Shown in pieces: positions 1 through 7,488 of a stretch of 33,481 nucleotides of DNA. Location of the stretch: NCBI GenBank assembly GCA_946186175.1, contig CAMHMG010000002.1, positions 1-33,481 on the forward strand, read 5' to 3'. Numbering within the stretch: the first letter of the stretch is position 1; each line of letters opens with the position of its first letter. A model generated the notes under the pieces. That model worked only from the letters and a program-made list of their open reading frames with translations. It had not been told where the DNA came from and ran no database searches. The stretch is from an uncultured Clostridia bacterium (GTDB taxonomy: Bacteria; Bacillota; Clostridia; Lachnospirales; Lachnospiraceae). A program made the translations under genes and the position numbers.

Positions 1-50
1 GTAAAAATAATAGTTATATTTTATATTGGCAAAAACAAGGAGTACTAACT

Positions 51-779
51 ATGCATTACCATTTATTAACCAATCCCGGAGAAAGGGGTCATAATGAGGA
101 TTATGTCGGAACGGCTCTGAGAGATAATCACGTACTGTTTATACTTGCAGATGGACTTGGTGGTCATGGCAAGGGTGAAGTAGCCTCAAAGACGGTGGTG
201 GAAGCGGTAATTGAATATTATGAGCATGCTGAGAAACTTCCTGAATTGTCTGACTGTATTGAATATGCACAGAGTATTCTTCTGGAAAAACAGATTCGAG
301 AAAGCATGACATATGGTATGAAAACAACTCTTGTGATTGCTGAAGTTGCGGAAGACAGAGCAAGATGGGCACATGTGGGTGATTCCAGAGCCTATCTGTT
401 CTTTAAAGGTAAGATGATCAAGAGAACTTTAGATCACAGTGTGCCACAGATGTTGGTGGCTACGGGACAAATTAAGGAAAAAGAAATTCGCTTTCATGAA
501 GACAGAAATCGTCTTTTAAAAGTTATGGGAGTTGAGTGGGACAGACCGATGTATGAAGTCGGTGAATGGTTTGAGATAAGCGATAATGATGTGTTTCTCT
601 TGTGCAGTGACGGCTTTTGGGAATGGATAGATGAAAATCATATGGAAAAATGTTATAAAAAGGCCGGTAATTTGGCCGGATGGCTGGGCTTGATGGAGCG
701 GGAGATTTGTGTGAACGGCAAAGGAAAAAACATGGATAATTATTCTGCAATTGTAGTTGATTTTTCTGATGCAATATAG
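51..779 (+). CDS. PP2C-family Ser/Thr protein phosphatase
   Basis: This 242-residue cytoplasmic protein is a metal-dependent PP2C phosphatase that would remove phosphate from Ser/Thr residues placed by the kinases of this locus. Visible motifs are RGHNEDY (metal ligand region, D17), ADGLGGHG (D34), MKTTL near 90, AHVGDSRAYL (107-116), LDHS (127-130), LLCSDGFWEW (D187) and MDNYSAI (D229). All acidic metal-binding positions are present, so it should be active. There is no signal peptide or membrane segment, and the length fits a bare catalytic domain. The ATG is preceded by AAGGAG at 37-42 with 8-base spacing. It closely resembles the phosphatase at 4787, indicating duplication. It is 11 bases upstream of the LytTR regulator and probably co-transcribed with it. 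The promoter lies outside the window. Confidence 0.95.
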   Translation: MHYHLLTNPGERGHNEDYVGTALRDNHVLFILADGLGGHGKGEVASKTVVEAVIEYYEHAEKLPELSDCIEYAQSILLEKQIRESMTYGMKTTLVIAEVAEDRARWAHVGDSRAYLFFKGKMIKRTLDHSVPQMLVATGQIKEKEIRFHEDRNRLLKVMGVEWDRPMYEVGEWFEISDNDVFLLCSDGFWEWIDENHMEKCYKKAGNLAGWLGLMEREICVNGKGKNMDNYSAIVVDFSDAI

Positions 780-790
780 AGGTATACAAC

Positions 791-1486
791 ATGATCAGAA
801 TTGGTATATGTGAAGATGATAGTAAACAGAGGCAAAATATAAGGGAACATGTGGAAAGAGCTTTGTTCAAAAGGACAGAATACATGATTTCTGAGTATTC
901 TTCGGGTAAACAGGTTGTTGACGCTATAGAAAAGGATGATTTTCCGGTAGATCTGCTGTTGCTTGATATTAATATGAATGAGGTAGATGGGCTTATCACT
1001 GCTGATTATATCAGAAAGCATGAGACAGATGTTGATATTATTTTTGTAACAGTGTCAGGAGAACATGTATATGAGGGATACTTATACAAAGCATACAATT
1101 ATTTGTTAAAGAATGACATTGAGAGAAGACTTGAGGTAGAGCTTAACAGATATTTAGATGAGATTGAGCGTGTATCTGTTTGTATGGAGGTAACGATCAA
1201 TGGAACAAAGGTAAAGATTCCGATCAGCAAGATATATTATCTTGAAAGTAATGCACGTAAGGTTATTGCACATGTTAACGGAGAGGATATAGAGTTTTAC
1301 AGTAAACTCGATGATCTGGAAACGATGTTATCTGCAGCAGGTTTTTTCCGGGTGCATCAAAGTTATCTGGTTAACGGTCAATATGTGAACTCCATGAGCA
1401 GAGACAAGATAGTTGTTAATAATGAATTTTTACCTATAAGCAGAAAATATTATGAGCGGATGAAGAGCGAAGGAAAATTTTCTTAA
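791..1486 (+). CDS. LytTR-type response regulator (AgrA/LytR class)
   Basis: This 231-residue protein has an N-terminal receiver domain (about 1-120) and a C-terminal LytTR DNA-binding domain (about 130-230). The receiver has the acidic pair E8/D9, the phospho-acceptor D59 in LLLLDIN, T87 in IFVTVSG and K107 in YNYLLK. The LytTR part shows the usual ISKIYYLES, FFRVHQSYLVN and LPISRKYYERM segments. Such proteins bind direct-repeat promoter sites and are normally activated by a partner histidine kinase, but no histidine kinase gene is visible here. The gene follows the phosphatase by 11 bases, and AGAGG at 778-782 overlaps its stop codon. It is the only recognisable DNA-binding regulator in the window and could control this locus (inference). 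Cross-phosphorylation by the Ser/Thr kinases is possible but not shown. Confidence 0.93.
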   Translation: MIRIGICEDDSKQRQNIREHVERALFKRTEYMISEYSSGKQVVDAIEKDDFPVDLLLLDINMNEVDGLITADYIRKHETDVDIIFVTVSGEHVYEGYLYKAYNYLLKNDIERRLEVELNRYLDEIERVSVCMEVTINGTKVKIPISKIYYLESNARKVIAHVNGEDIEFYSKLDDLETMLSAAGFFRVHQSYLVNGQYVNSMSRDKIVVNNEFLPISRKYYERMKSEGKFS

Positions 1487-1533
1487 AATGTGGACTTTGT
1501 TTAATTATTATATATTTTGGAGGGAAAATAATA

Positions 1534-1917
1534 ATGGATGAATCCGGTATCAGGCTGACAAGAAGTCTTGCAATCAACATATATGAGAACAAACCTGTGG
1601 CCCGCATGATAGGAGCGCTCATTTGTATATCAGGTGATTATATTGGCGGGATATTCCGTATTAATTCCGACAAGAAGATTTATTTTGGAAGAAATTACAA
1701 AGAAGTGGACTTTTATTTCAGGGATGAAACAATAAGCGGTAATCATTGCTGGATTGAGTACCAGGGTGAAAATGAAAGATATGTGTTATATGACACATCA
1801 TTAAACGGAGTTTTTGTTAATGGCAGAGAAAGAATTCCCAAGAATGTTGAAACTATTTTAAAAAAAGGTGACGAGATAAGGTTGGCGAGTACAGGAAATA
1901 TATTTAAAATGGGATAG
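1534..1917 (+). CDS. Small single-FHA-domain protein
   Basis: This 127-residue protein is almost entirely a forkhead-associated domain (about 26-126), the fold that binds phosphothreonine peptides. The key pocket positions are intact: G52-R53 in YFGRN, S68 and H71 in ISGNH, and N91-G92 in SLNGVFVNG. The N-terminal 25 residues have no recognisable domain. There is no signal peptide or membrane helix, so it is cytoplasmic. It probably acts as an adaptor for a phosphorylated partner encoded nearby (inference). The ATG has a strong GGAGGG at 1519-1524. It lies 47 bases after the LytTR gene in the same orientation and is probably in the same transcript. Confidence 0.9.
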   Translation: MDESGIRLTRSLAINIYENKPVARMIGALICISGDYIGGIFRINSDKKIYFGRNYKEVDFYFRDETISGNHCWIEYQGENERYVLYDTSLNGVFVNGRERIPKNVETILKKGDEIRLASTGNIFKMG

Positions 1918-1930
1918 GCAGGTTTGGATT

Positions 1931-1973
1931 GTATCTATGAAGTATGGCTGGATAGATACGAAGATCGTACGAT
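1931..1973. other. Hairpin plus 10-bp palindrome in an intergenic leader
   Basis: The 71-base gap before the next gene holds a perfect 8-bp inverted repeat, GTATCTAT at 1931-1938 and ATAGATAC at 1952-1959, with a 13-base loop. It is followed by a perfect 10-bp palindrome, ATCGTACGAT, at 1964-1973 that ends one base before the Shine-Dalgarno AGGAGG. There is no T-run, so it is not a simple terminator. It may be an mRNA processing or translation-control structure, or a protein-binding site. Confidence 0.4.
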
Positions 1974-1988
1974 TAGGAGGAACACGGG

Positions 1989-2573
1989 ATGTTCTGGTTG
2001 GGGAAAAAGAGGGAGAAAAAAAGACTTGAGATGGAGCAAAAGCTTCGTCTTGAACGCGAAGAAGCCAAACGTCGCAATGAAGAAGAACAGAGAAGACGCG
2101 AAGAAGAACAAAGAAAGTTCCTGGAAGAACAAAAAAGAAGTATAGAGACCAGAAAGGAACAGGAAAGATTATATAAACAACAGAGTACGTCTAATTTCAG
2201 CATTGTGGATAGGGATGATGAAACTGTTACTCTTACGGATTACTCGCTTTTTCATTGCAACATTGCTGTGTTGACCGGAGAATACAGGGGTGCAGAGATA
2301 CCGATTAGTGTTGATGAATTTGTTATGGTTGGGAGGGATCCCGCACGCGCGAATATAGTGCTTAATTCTGCCTGGATCAGTTCTCTTCATTGTCAGATAA
2401 GATACAGTGCGGATGACAGATGTTTTCAGGTTATTGATTTTTCAACATATGGTACATATATAAATGATCAAAAGCTGCAGAAGAACGTGGTGTGCAATTG
2501 CAGTCCCGGAAGTGTTGTAAGATTTGCGGATTCCGGAGACAGATTTCAATTAAAAGTAGAACGTTCATTGTAG
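1989..2573 (+). CDS. Coiled-coil FHA-domain protein
   Basis: This 194-residue cytoplasmic protein has a highly charged helical N-terminus (about 5-65, rich in E, R, K and Q with repeats such as EEEQRRREEEQRK). This is very likely a coiled coil or single alpha-helix, and an FHA domain follows at about 92-192. The pocket has G115-R116 and the SxxH motif (S131, H134). The usual Asn-Gly of the last loop is changed to Tyr-Gly (STYGTYIN, Y154), which should weaken phosphopeptide binding. The helix could oligomerise or act as a spacer. The ATG at 1989 follows AGGAGG at 1975-1980. An overlapping reading frame starting at 1924 is only a shadow of this Lys/Glu-rich region. Confidence 0.88.
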   Translation: MFWLGKKREKKRLEMEQKLRLEREEAKRRNEEEQRRREEEQRKFLEEQKRSIETRKEQERLYKQQSTSNFSIVDRDDETVTLTDYSLFHCNIAVLTGEYRGAEIPISVDEFVMVGRDPARANIVLNSAWISSLHCQIRYSADDRCFQVIDFSTYGTYINDQKLQKNVVCNCSPGSVVRFADSGDRFQLKVERSL

Positions 2574-2633
2574 ATTGGGGGAGAATGATTTATATGAACA
2601 ATAATGGTAATACATTTAAGGCGGTGTGATTGA

Positions 2634-3887
2634 ATGATTGATGCAATAGAAAAAGAGTTGCTGCTCAACATAGGTACTATGTTAAATAGCAGATATGAGA
2701 TTATTGAACACATTGCTTTTGGAGGATTTGGAGCAACATATAAGGTTGTCGACAGAAAAGATAATAGTATTCGTGTAATAAAGGAATTCTTTCCAAGAGA
2801 TATATCAACGAGAACACCGGATGGCAAGATCGTACCAATATCATCAGAAAAAAGAAATGCTTTTGAACATGTAAAAAAGCGTTTTGTTGAGGAGGCCGAG
2901 ACGCTTTATAAGCTTAATGGTCTGCCTCAGCAGGGAGTTAATCGAATTGTAAGGCTTACAGATTATTTCAGCGCCAATGAAACTAAGTATTATGTAATGG
3001 ACTTTATTGATGGCTGCAGCCTTCATGATGAATTCAAGAAATATAATCATGGAATTCCGTATCAAAAAGTGATCTCTTACCTGGGTGAAATTTGTGATGG
3101 AATGTATGAATTGCATTCGCAATACAAACTGTTCCATCGCGATATTAGTCCGGATAATATAATGATAAGGAAGGACAACCATGTTCAGCTTATTGATTTT
3201 GGTAATGCCCGCGCGCTTAGTGCTGAAAAGGGATATACAGTAGTTCTTAAAGTGGCGTATGCTCCACCGGAACAATATTCAACAAAGGGAATACAAGGTA
3301 CATTTACCGATATTTACTCTTTGGCGGCAACGGCGTATCATATGATTTCGGGTCAGAAAATCCCTGATGTTTCGGATCGGTCCAGCGGAGTAGAAATAAT
3401 ACCGCTTAATACAATTAAACCCGAGGTTCCTCAAAGAATAGTAGATGCAATTAATCACGCTTTAGAGTTTGAACCATATAAGCGTCCTCAGACCATGTTG
3501 CAGTTTAAGCAGGAACTCGGAATAGATGATTATGCCAATGTAGGCATAGTGATCAGTGGTGTCAGACCGTATATAAAGAATATAAGAGGCGATCTTTCAT
3601 TTAACAAGTTAAACATTCCTGTGAATACTGACATCACGATAGGCAGATCCAAAAAGGCTAATATATATGTTGGTTCTAACAGTTTTTTGGGAAGAATACA
3701 TTGTGCATTGCGCTATGACACTAATGAGGATGTATTTCTTCTTAGAGATTATTCGAAAAACGGAACGTATGTGGAAGGCTGGAATATCCCATATAATACC
3801 AATGTTAAGGTGAGGGAAGGAGCGCATATTATATTGGCTAATCGTGTGGTTGAATTTGAACTTGGAGTAAATCGTGGATATTTATAA
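2634..3887 (+). CDS. Soluble Ser/Thr protein kinase with C-terminal FHA domain
   Basis: This 417-residue protein is a Hanks-type kinase (about 21-295) fused to an FHA domain (about 310-412). It has no transmembrane helix and lacks the N-terminal zinc ribbon of its paralogues. Kinase motifs are the glycine-rich AFGGFGATY, ATP-anchoring K50 (VIKEFFP), catalytic HRDISPDN (D170, N175), DFG (D188) and the APPEQY activation-segment end, so it should be active. The FHA domain keeps R338, H356 and N376, but the Ser of SxxH is Gly (LGRIHC), a likely affinity change. A kinase carrying its own phosphothreonine reader may recruit already phosphorylated substrates or bind its own activation loop (inference). 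The start is set by AAGGCGG at 2618-2624. Confidence 0.95.
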   Translation: MIDAIEKELLLNIGTMLNSRYEIIEHIAFGGFGATYKVVDRKDNSIRVIKEFFPRDISTRTPDGKIVPISSEKRNAFEHVKKRFVEEAETLYKLNGLPQQGVNRIVRLTDYFSANETKYYVMDFIDGCSLHDEFKKYNHGIPYQKVISYLGEICDGMYELHSQYKLFHRDISPDNIMIRKDNHVQLIDFGNARALSAEKGYTVVLKVAYAPPEQYSTKGIQGTFTDIYSLAATAYHMISGQKIPDVSDRSSGVEIIPLNTIKPEVPQRIVDAINHALEFEPYKRPQTMLQFKQELGIDDYANVGIVISGVRPYIKNIRGDLSFNKLNIPVNTDITIGRSKKANIYVGSNSFLGRIHCALRYDTNEDVFLLRDYSKNGTYVEGWNIPYNTNVKVREGAHIILANRVVEFELGVNRGYL

Positions 3888-3919
3888 AAATCTAATATAT
3901 TGAAATGGAGGAGAGGTAA

Positions 3920-4570
3920 ATGAGCAAAGAGACGAAAAGATGTTCCAATGGCCATTTTTATGACGCAGAAAAATTTGCGGAGTGCCCTTTTTGTCAGCAG
4001 ATGGCAGGAGGACAGGGTTCAATGCGCACAACGGAATTCGTTGATGGTGATGATATATCTAAGACTGTGCCAAGCAGTGATATCGAACGCGAGAAAAAGG
4101 CAGGAGGGTTTTTCTCAGCTGCGGTAGGCAAATTTGGATTTAACAGGAAAAGGACAGATGAAACAGGAGATTTCCAGAAAACCGTTAGTTTTTATCCTGA
4201 GATGGAATCGAATAATATCGATCTGACAGTTGGAGCACTTCTATGTATTAATGGACCTGATTTTGGGGCGACTTATTTACTTAAAACCGGTAAAAACTTT
4301 ATTGGACGTGATTCGGCTATGGATGTCGTTATTGCAGGAGATCAAAAGGTTTCAAGATACAGGCATGCGATCGTGGTATATGAACCTAAGCAACGTATGT
4401 TTTTGGCGCAGCCCGGAGAGTCCAGTGAGTTGCTTTATGTTAATAATAAAGTAGTTTTAGAACCATTGCGCCTATATGAATATGATGAGTTAAGTGTAGG
4501 AAACACAAGTCTTTTGTTTGTTCCTATTTGTGGCAATCAGTTTTCATGGGATGAGTATCTGGGACGCTGA
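3920..4570 (+). CDS. Zinc-ribbon-like FHA adaptor with N-terminal Thr motif
   Basis: This 216-residue cytoplasmic protein begins with a probable metal-binding module (C8, H12, C22, C25; pattern CSNGHFYD...CPFC). A flexible linker with TTEF at 37-40 and QKTV at 87-90 follows, then an FHA-type domain at about 102-205. The linker threonines resemble the kinase-target region of GarA/OdhI. The FHA domain has GR (R130), but its SRYRH motif carries one residue more than the usual SxxH, and the late Asn-Gly loop is replaced by YVNNK. It is a clear paralogue of the protein at 9817. It may be a phospho-switch adaptor (inference). The strong ribosome binding site GGAGGAGAGG is at 3907-3916. This is the last gene before a terminator hairpin. 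Confidence 0.9.
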   Translation: MSKETKRCSNGHFYDAEKFAECPFCQQMAGGQGSMRTTEFVDGDDISKTVPSSDIEREKKAGGFFSAAVGKFGFNRKRTDETGDFQKTVSFYPEMESNNIDLTVGALLCINGPDFGATYLLKTGKNFIGRDSAMDVVIAGDQKVSRYRHAIVVYEPKQRMFLAQPGESSELLYVNNKVVLEPLRLYEYDELSVGNTSLLFVPICGNQFSWDEYLGR

Positions 4571-4609
4571 TTGTTATTATAGCTGCTTGTTTTTACAAGA
4601 AAGTTGCCA

Positions 4610-4624
4610 ACTTTTACATTGTAT
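4610..4624. promoter_or_regulatory. Short inverted repeat (possible operator)
   Basis: A perfect dyad AAAGTTG / CAACTTT with a 1-base centre lies 40 bases after the stop of the zinc-ribbon-FHA gene. The GTT-containing arms are loosely like LytTR half-sites, but the match to a published consensus is incomplete. Function is unproven. Confidence 0.25.
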
Positions 4625-4632
4625 GAAATTCT

Positions 4633-4688
4633 AAGCAAAAACCATGTATGATATTAATAATTTAATATCATTTATGGTTTTTGCTTTT
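4633..4688 (+). terminator. Long hairpin terminator
   Basis: A 13-bp perfect stem pairs AAGCAAAAACCAT (4633-4645) with its reverse complement at 4674-4686. After a 3-base internal loop it continues as a second 9-bp perfect stem (4649-4657 with 4662-4670) around a 4-base loop. TTTT follows at 4685-4688. The A-rich left arm means it could also work on the opposite strand. It marks the end of the first transcription block. Confidence 0.7.
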
Positions 4689-4699
4689 GATGCTTTTAG

Positions 4700-4728
4700 T
4701 TGAATATACTGCAATTATGTAGTATAAT
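4700..4728 (+). promoter_or_regulatory. Sigma-A-like promoter for the second block
   Basis: TTGAAT at 4700-4705 and a perfect TATAAT at 4723-4728 are separated by 17 bases. This sits directly after the terminator hairpin and 58 bases before the start codon of the PP2C gene at 4787. It is the best promoter match in the window and implies a new transcription start for the downstream genes. Confidence 0.65.
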
Positions 4729-4786
4729 GGATTTTGGTTTGTTTTGTCTAATAATAGAAAATGATGTAGAATTTTGGAGATTAATA

Positions 4787-5512
4787 ATGAGTACTTATAG
4801 TATAACATATTCAAGTATTACCAATGAGGGAATGAGAAGTGTTAACGAAGATTATCTTGGTGTTATACAGACGCCTAAAGGAATGGCGTTTATTTTATGT
4901 GATGGTCTCGGAGGACACGGGAATGGAGATATAGCATCAAAGTTTGTTGTATCAAGAATGCAGGAAACCATGAAAAACGGCGCATCGATCGAAGACAGTA
5001 TTCTGGATGCTCAGAATGCACTTCTTGAATTGCAGATAAAAGAAAAAGCCGGAGATTCGATGAAGACAACTGTAACCTGTCTTACCATTGAAGATGACAA
5101 GGCCAGATTTGGTCATGTTGGGGATTCGAGAATTTATCAATTTGAGAAAAGCAAATATATTCAGAGAAGCCAGGATCACAGCGTTACGCAGATGCTGGCT
5201 AATCGTGGTGAAATAAAAGAAAAGCATATAAGGCACCACGAGGATAGAAGCCTTTTGTTAAGGGTAATGGGTACTGAGTGGGACAGACCCAAATATCAGA
5301 TAGTTGATAACATTAATATTACGAAAGATACAAGTTTTCTTCTTTGCAGTGATGGTTTCTGGGAGTTGATAGTCGAGAAGATGATGTGTAAGACACTTAA
5401 GAAGGCGAAGACTCCGGAAGAATGGCTGGCTTTAATGGAACAAATCGTCTTAAAGAACGGTAAGGGAACCGATATGGATAATTATTCCGCTATCGCTGTG
5501 TTTGTGAGATAG
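4787..5512 (+). CDS. PP2C-family Ser/Thr protein phosphatase (second copy)
   Basis: This 241-residue cytoplasmic phosphatase is a paralogue of the one at 51. Motifs are RSVNEDYLG (D22), LCDGLGGHGNGD (D39), MKTTVT, GHVGDSRIYQ, QDHSVTQML, LLCSDGFWEL and MDNYSAI. Every metal-binding acidic residue is kept, so it should dephosphorylate pSer/pThr. The ATG at 4787 is chosen because GGAG (4776-4779) sits 7 bases upstream and the protein then aligns with its paralogue from residue 1. The open frame extends up to a TTG at 4700, but that overlaps the promoter. It is the first gene of the second transcription block, followed after 49 bases by the vWA-FHA gene. Confidence 0.94.
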   Translation: MSTYSITYSSITNEGMRSVNEDYLGVIQTPKGMAFILCDGLGGHGNGDIASKFVVSRMQETMKNGASIEDSILDAQNALLELQIKEKAGDSMKTTVTCLTIEDDKARFGHVGDSRIYQFEKSKYIQRSQDHSVTQMLANRGEIKEKHIRHHEDRSLLLRVMGTEWDRPKYQIVDNINITKDTSFLLCSDGFWELIVEKMMCKTLKKAKTPEEWLALMEQIVLKNGKGTDMDNYSAIAVFVR

Positions 5513-5561
5513 GGATAACGATATGATAATAAAAAGTATTCGTATATTAGGAGGAGAAGAT

Positions 5562-7448
5562 ATGGGAAAGCGAATAGTTTCTGTAATAATGTTTATGATA
5601 TTAATGTTATCCGGCGTGTTCTATATTCAAGTGAGTGCCAAGACGGTTAATAAGTCACTTCTGGCAGAACAGGCAAAGGGAAAGGCGCCGAATGTCAAAG
5701 TGTATATGACAGGGGAGGATATGACTTCCGAATCGGCAGTCTCCGGTTCTGTTGAAGATATTGCATTGACGCAAAGCGGTGATATCAAAACATTTGATGA
5801 GACCGGTGAAAGTCTGCGCTATATCATCTTGTTTGACAATTCCGGTTCGATCAATAAGGTTCAGTTTGATGAGGCCAAGAATCAGCTTAAAAATCTTCGC
5901 CAAAATATGAAGAATAATGATGAAATGCTGTTGTATACGGTTGGTACAATTGATGTGTCAAGTGACAAGACGGATGTATTCGGAAGAACAGCATTGGCAT
6001 CAGAGACTGATAAGGTTGAGGATGATAACCTGCTGATTGATGACATTGAATATATCAGCTCACGAGATGGGAAGACTATATTATACAAATCAATTAATCA
6101 GGTCATTGAGGAGCAATCATCTCAGACGTCGATAGATAGTCTTCGAACAGTTATATTAATAATAACAGATGGAGAAGATGATTCTGATGATATCAACGGA
6201 AGAGATAATGATAAAGATACAACCTTGACAAATGTAATTAATTCTTCAATTCCGGTGTATGGAATTCTTCTCAATAATACAGCTAAAGTATCTAATGAGG
6301 AAAAGATCATATTCACAAAGAATCAGATACTCAATCCTGACAATGGACATGGATATTATTGTAATTGCAGTGATGACCCCACTGTGGAAAAGGTTGACGA
6401 GGGATTTGCGGATATAGATTCAATATTGCGAAAAGGGACATATGTCGTTAATCTTGTGACCGATAATAACAAGACCACAGTAGGAAAAAAAGAACTTAAC
6501 TTAACGGTCAATAACCAGTCTATCAATCCGGTTATTCTTGATTATTCCGATTATGAACAGGATAAGGATGCACCAACGATATCGGGGAATATTAAGAAGG
6601 AAAGCCGCAATTCAATAACATTTACACTTGATGATACCAATGGCGTGAATGATAAGGATGCTTCTGATGCCACACACTACAGCATCCAGATGAAAAGTGA
6701 AGGCAAAGATAAAGAAAAAGATAAAGATAAAGAAGGTAAAGTATGGACTATTGATCAGGTTAATGTTAACCGTAATGGAACAGCAGTGACGGTTACTCTT
6801 ACACTCAAGGAGGATGATCTATATAACGGTGATTATACTTTGACCATTGATGGTATCAAAGATGAGTCGCAAGATCAGAATGCCATGGTTAAAGTTAAAG
6901 GAGAATTTTCGGTTGATGACGGACTTGATGCAAAGTCAGAGGCACGAAAGGAGTTTATACAAAAATACTGGTGGATATTATTAATAGTATTAATTGTAAC
7001 GATAGGAATAATAATAATTATTATAGCCAAGAAAAAAGCAGTAAAGATTATTAATAAAGAAGTTGATTATGGGAAGATCAATCAGTCCGATTCTATGCTG
7101 GTACGACTTACCATAACAGACAGAACCGGAACTGTTAAGGATGTAGAATGGAATATAGAGGGGAGTCTTTTTGTGGGACGCTCTGATATTTGTAATATAT
7201 TCTTTGATGATGACAGATTGTCAAAACAACATTTTGTCTTAGAAGTGAATAAGACGGGATGTTACATTGAGGATCTTGAATCCACTAACGGAACATTTGT
7301 TAATGGAGTTAAGATGACTAACAGACGACTTCTTCTAGATGGAGATATTATCACGGCAGGAAGAGAAAAGATTGAGTTTCATGCACCGAAGAATGGCATT
7401 CCGCTTAGTGATGAGGATTCTACTATATTAGAGGATTATGATCAGTAG
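5562..7448 (+). CDS. Secreted-side vWA domain, transmembrane, cytoplasmic FHA protein
   Basis: This 628-residue single-span envelope protein starts with a signal sequence (about 1-26). A von Willebrand A domain (about 85-290) follows with a MIDAS metal site: DNSGS at D92-S96 and TDGEDD at T202-D203. Next come an Ig-like region with a Lys/Asp/Glu-rich stretch near nt 6700-6740, a transmembrane helix (about 469-491), and an intracellular FHA domain (about 515-612; R540, SKQH, STNGTFVNG all canonical). vWA domains bind protein or surface ligands through a divalent metal. Here such binding could be linked to phosphothreonine recognition inside the cell (inference). The ATG at 5562 is chosen for AGGAGGAG at 5549-5556 and because the signal sequence begins there. 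An in-frame ATG at 5523 is less likely. Confidence 0.92.
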   Translation: MGKRIVSVIMFMILMLSGVFYIQVSAKTVNKSLLAEQAKGKAPNVKVYMTGEDMTSESAVSGSVEDIALTQSGDIKTFDETGESLRYIILFDNSGSINKVQFDEAKNQLKNLRQNMKNNDEMLLYTVGTIDVSSDKTDVFGRTALASETDKVEDDNLLIDDIEYISSRDGKTILYKSINQVIEEQSSQTSIDSLRTVILIITDGEDDSDDINGRDNDKDTTLTNVINSSIPVYGILLNNTAKVSNEEKIIFTKNQILNPDNGHGYYCNCSDDPTVEKVDEGFADIDSILRKGTYVVNLVTDNNKTTVGKKELNLTVNNQSINPVILDYSDYEQDKDAPTISGNIKKESRNSITFTLDDTNGVNDKDASDATHYSIQMKSEGKDKEKDKDKEGKVWTIDQVNVNRNGTAVTVTLTLKEDDLYNGDYTLTIDGIKDESQDQNAMVKVKGEFSVDDGLDAKSEARKEFIQKYWWILLIVLIVTIGIIIIIIAKKKAVKIINKEVDYGKINQSDSMLVRLTITDRTGTVKDVEWNIEGSLFVGRSDICNIFFDDDRLSKQHFVLEVNKTGCYIEDLESTNGTFVNGVKMTNRRLLLDGDIITAGREKIEFHAPKNGIPLSDEDSTILEDYDQ

Positions 7449-7488
7449 ATATTGTGTGTAAAGGATGGTTTGAGATGAGGGATGCAGC

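Noticed and set aside
523..999. Minus-strand open frame of 158 residues, and other minus-strand frames such as 16491-16877 and 17582-18022
   Set aside because: They lie opposite genes with clear conserved domains, have no recognisable motif or ribosome binding site, and look like mirror frames of AT-rich codons.
1924..2145. 73-residue open frame overlapping the coiled-coil FHA gene
   Set aside because: It is a shifted frame through AAG/GAA-rich coding DNA, with no ribosome binding site and only basic low-complexity sequence.
4700..4786. N-terminal extension of the second PP2C from a TTG at 4700
   Set aside because: It overlaps the promoter boxes, has no ribosome binding site, and the extension is absent from the paralogue at 51.
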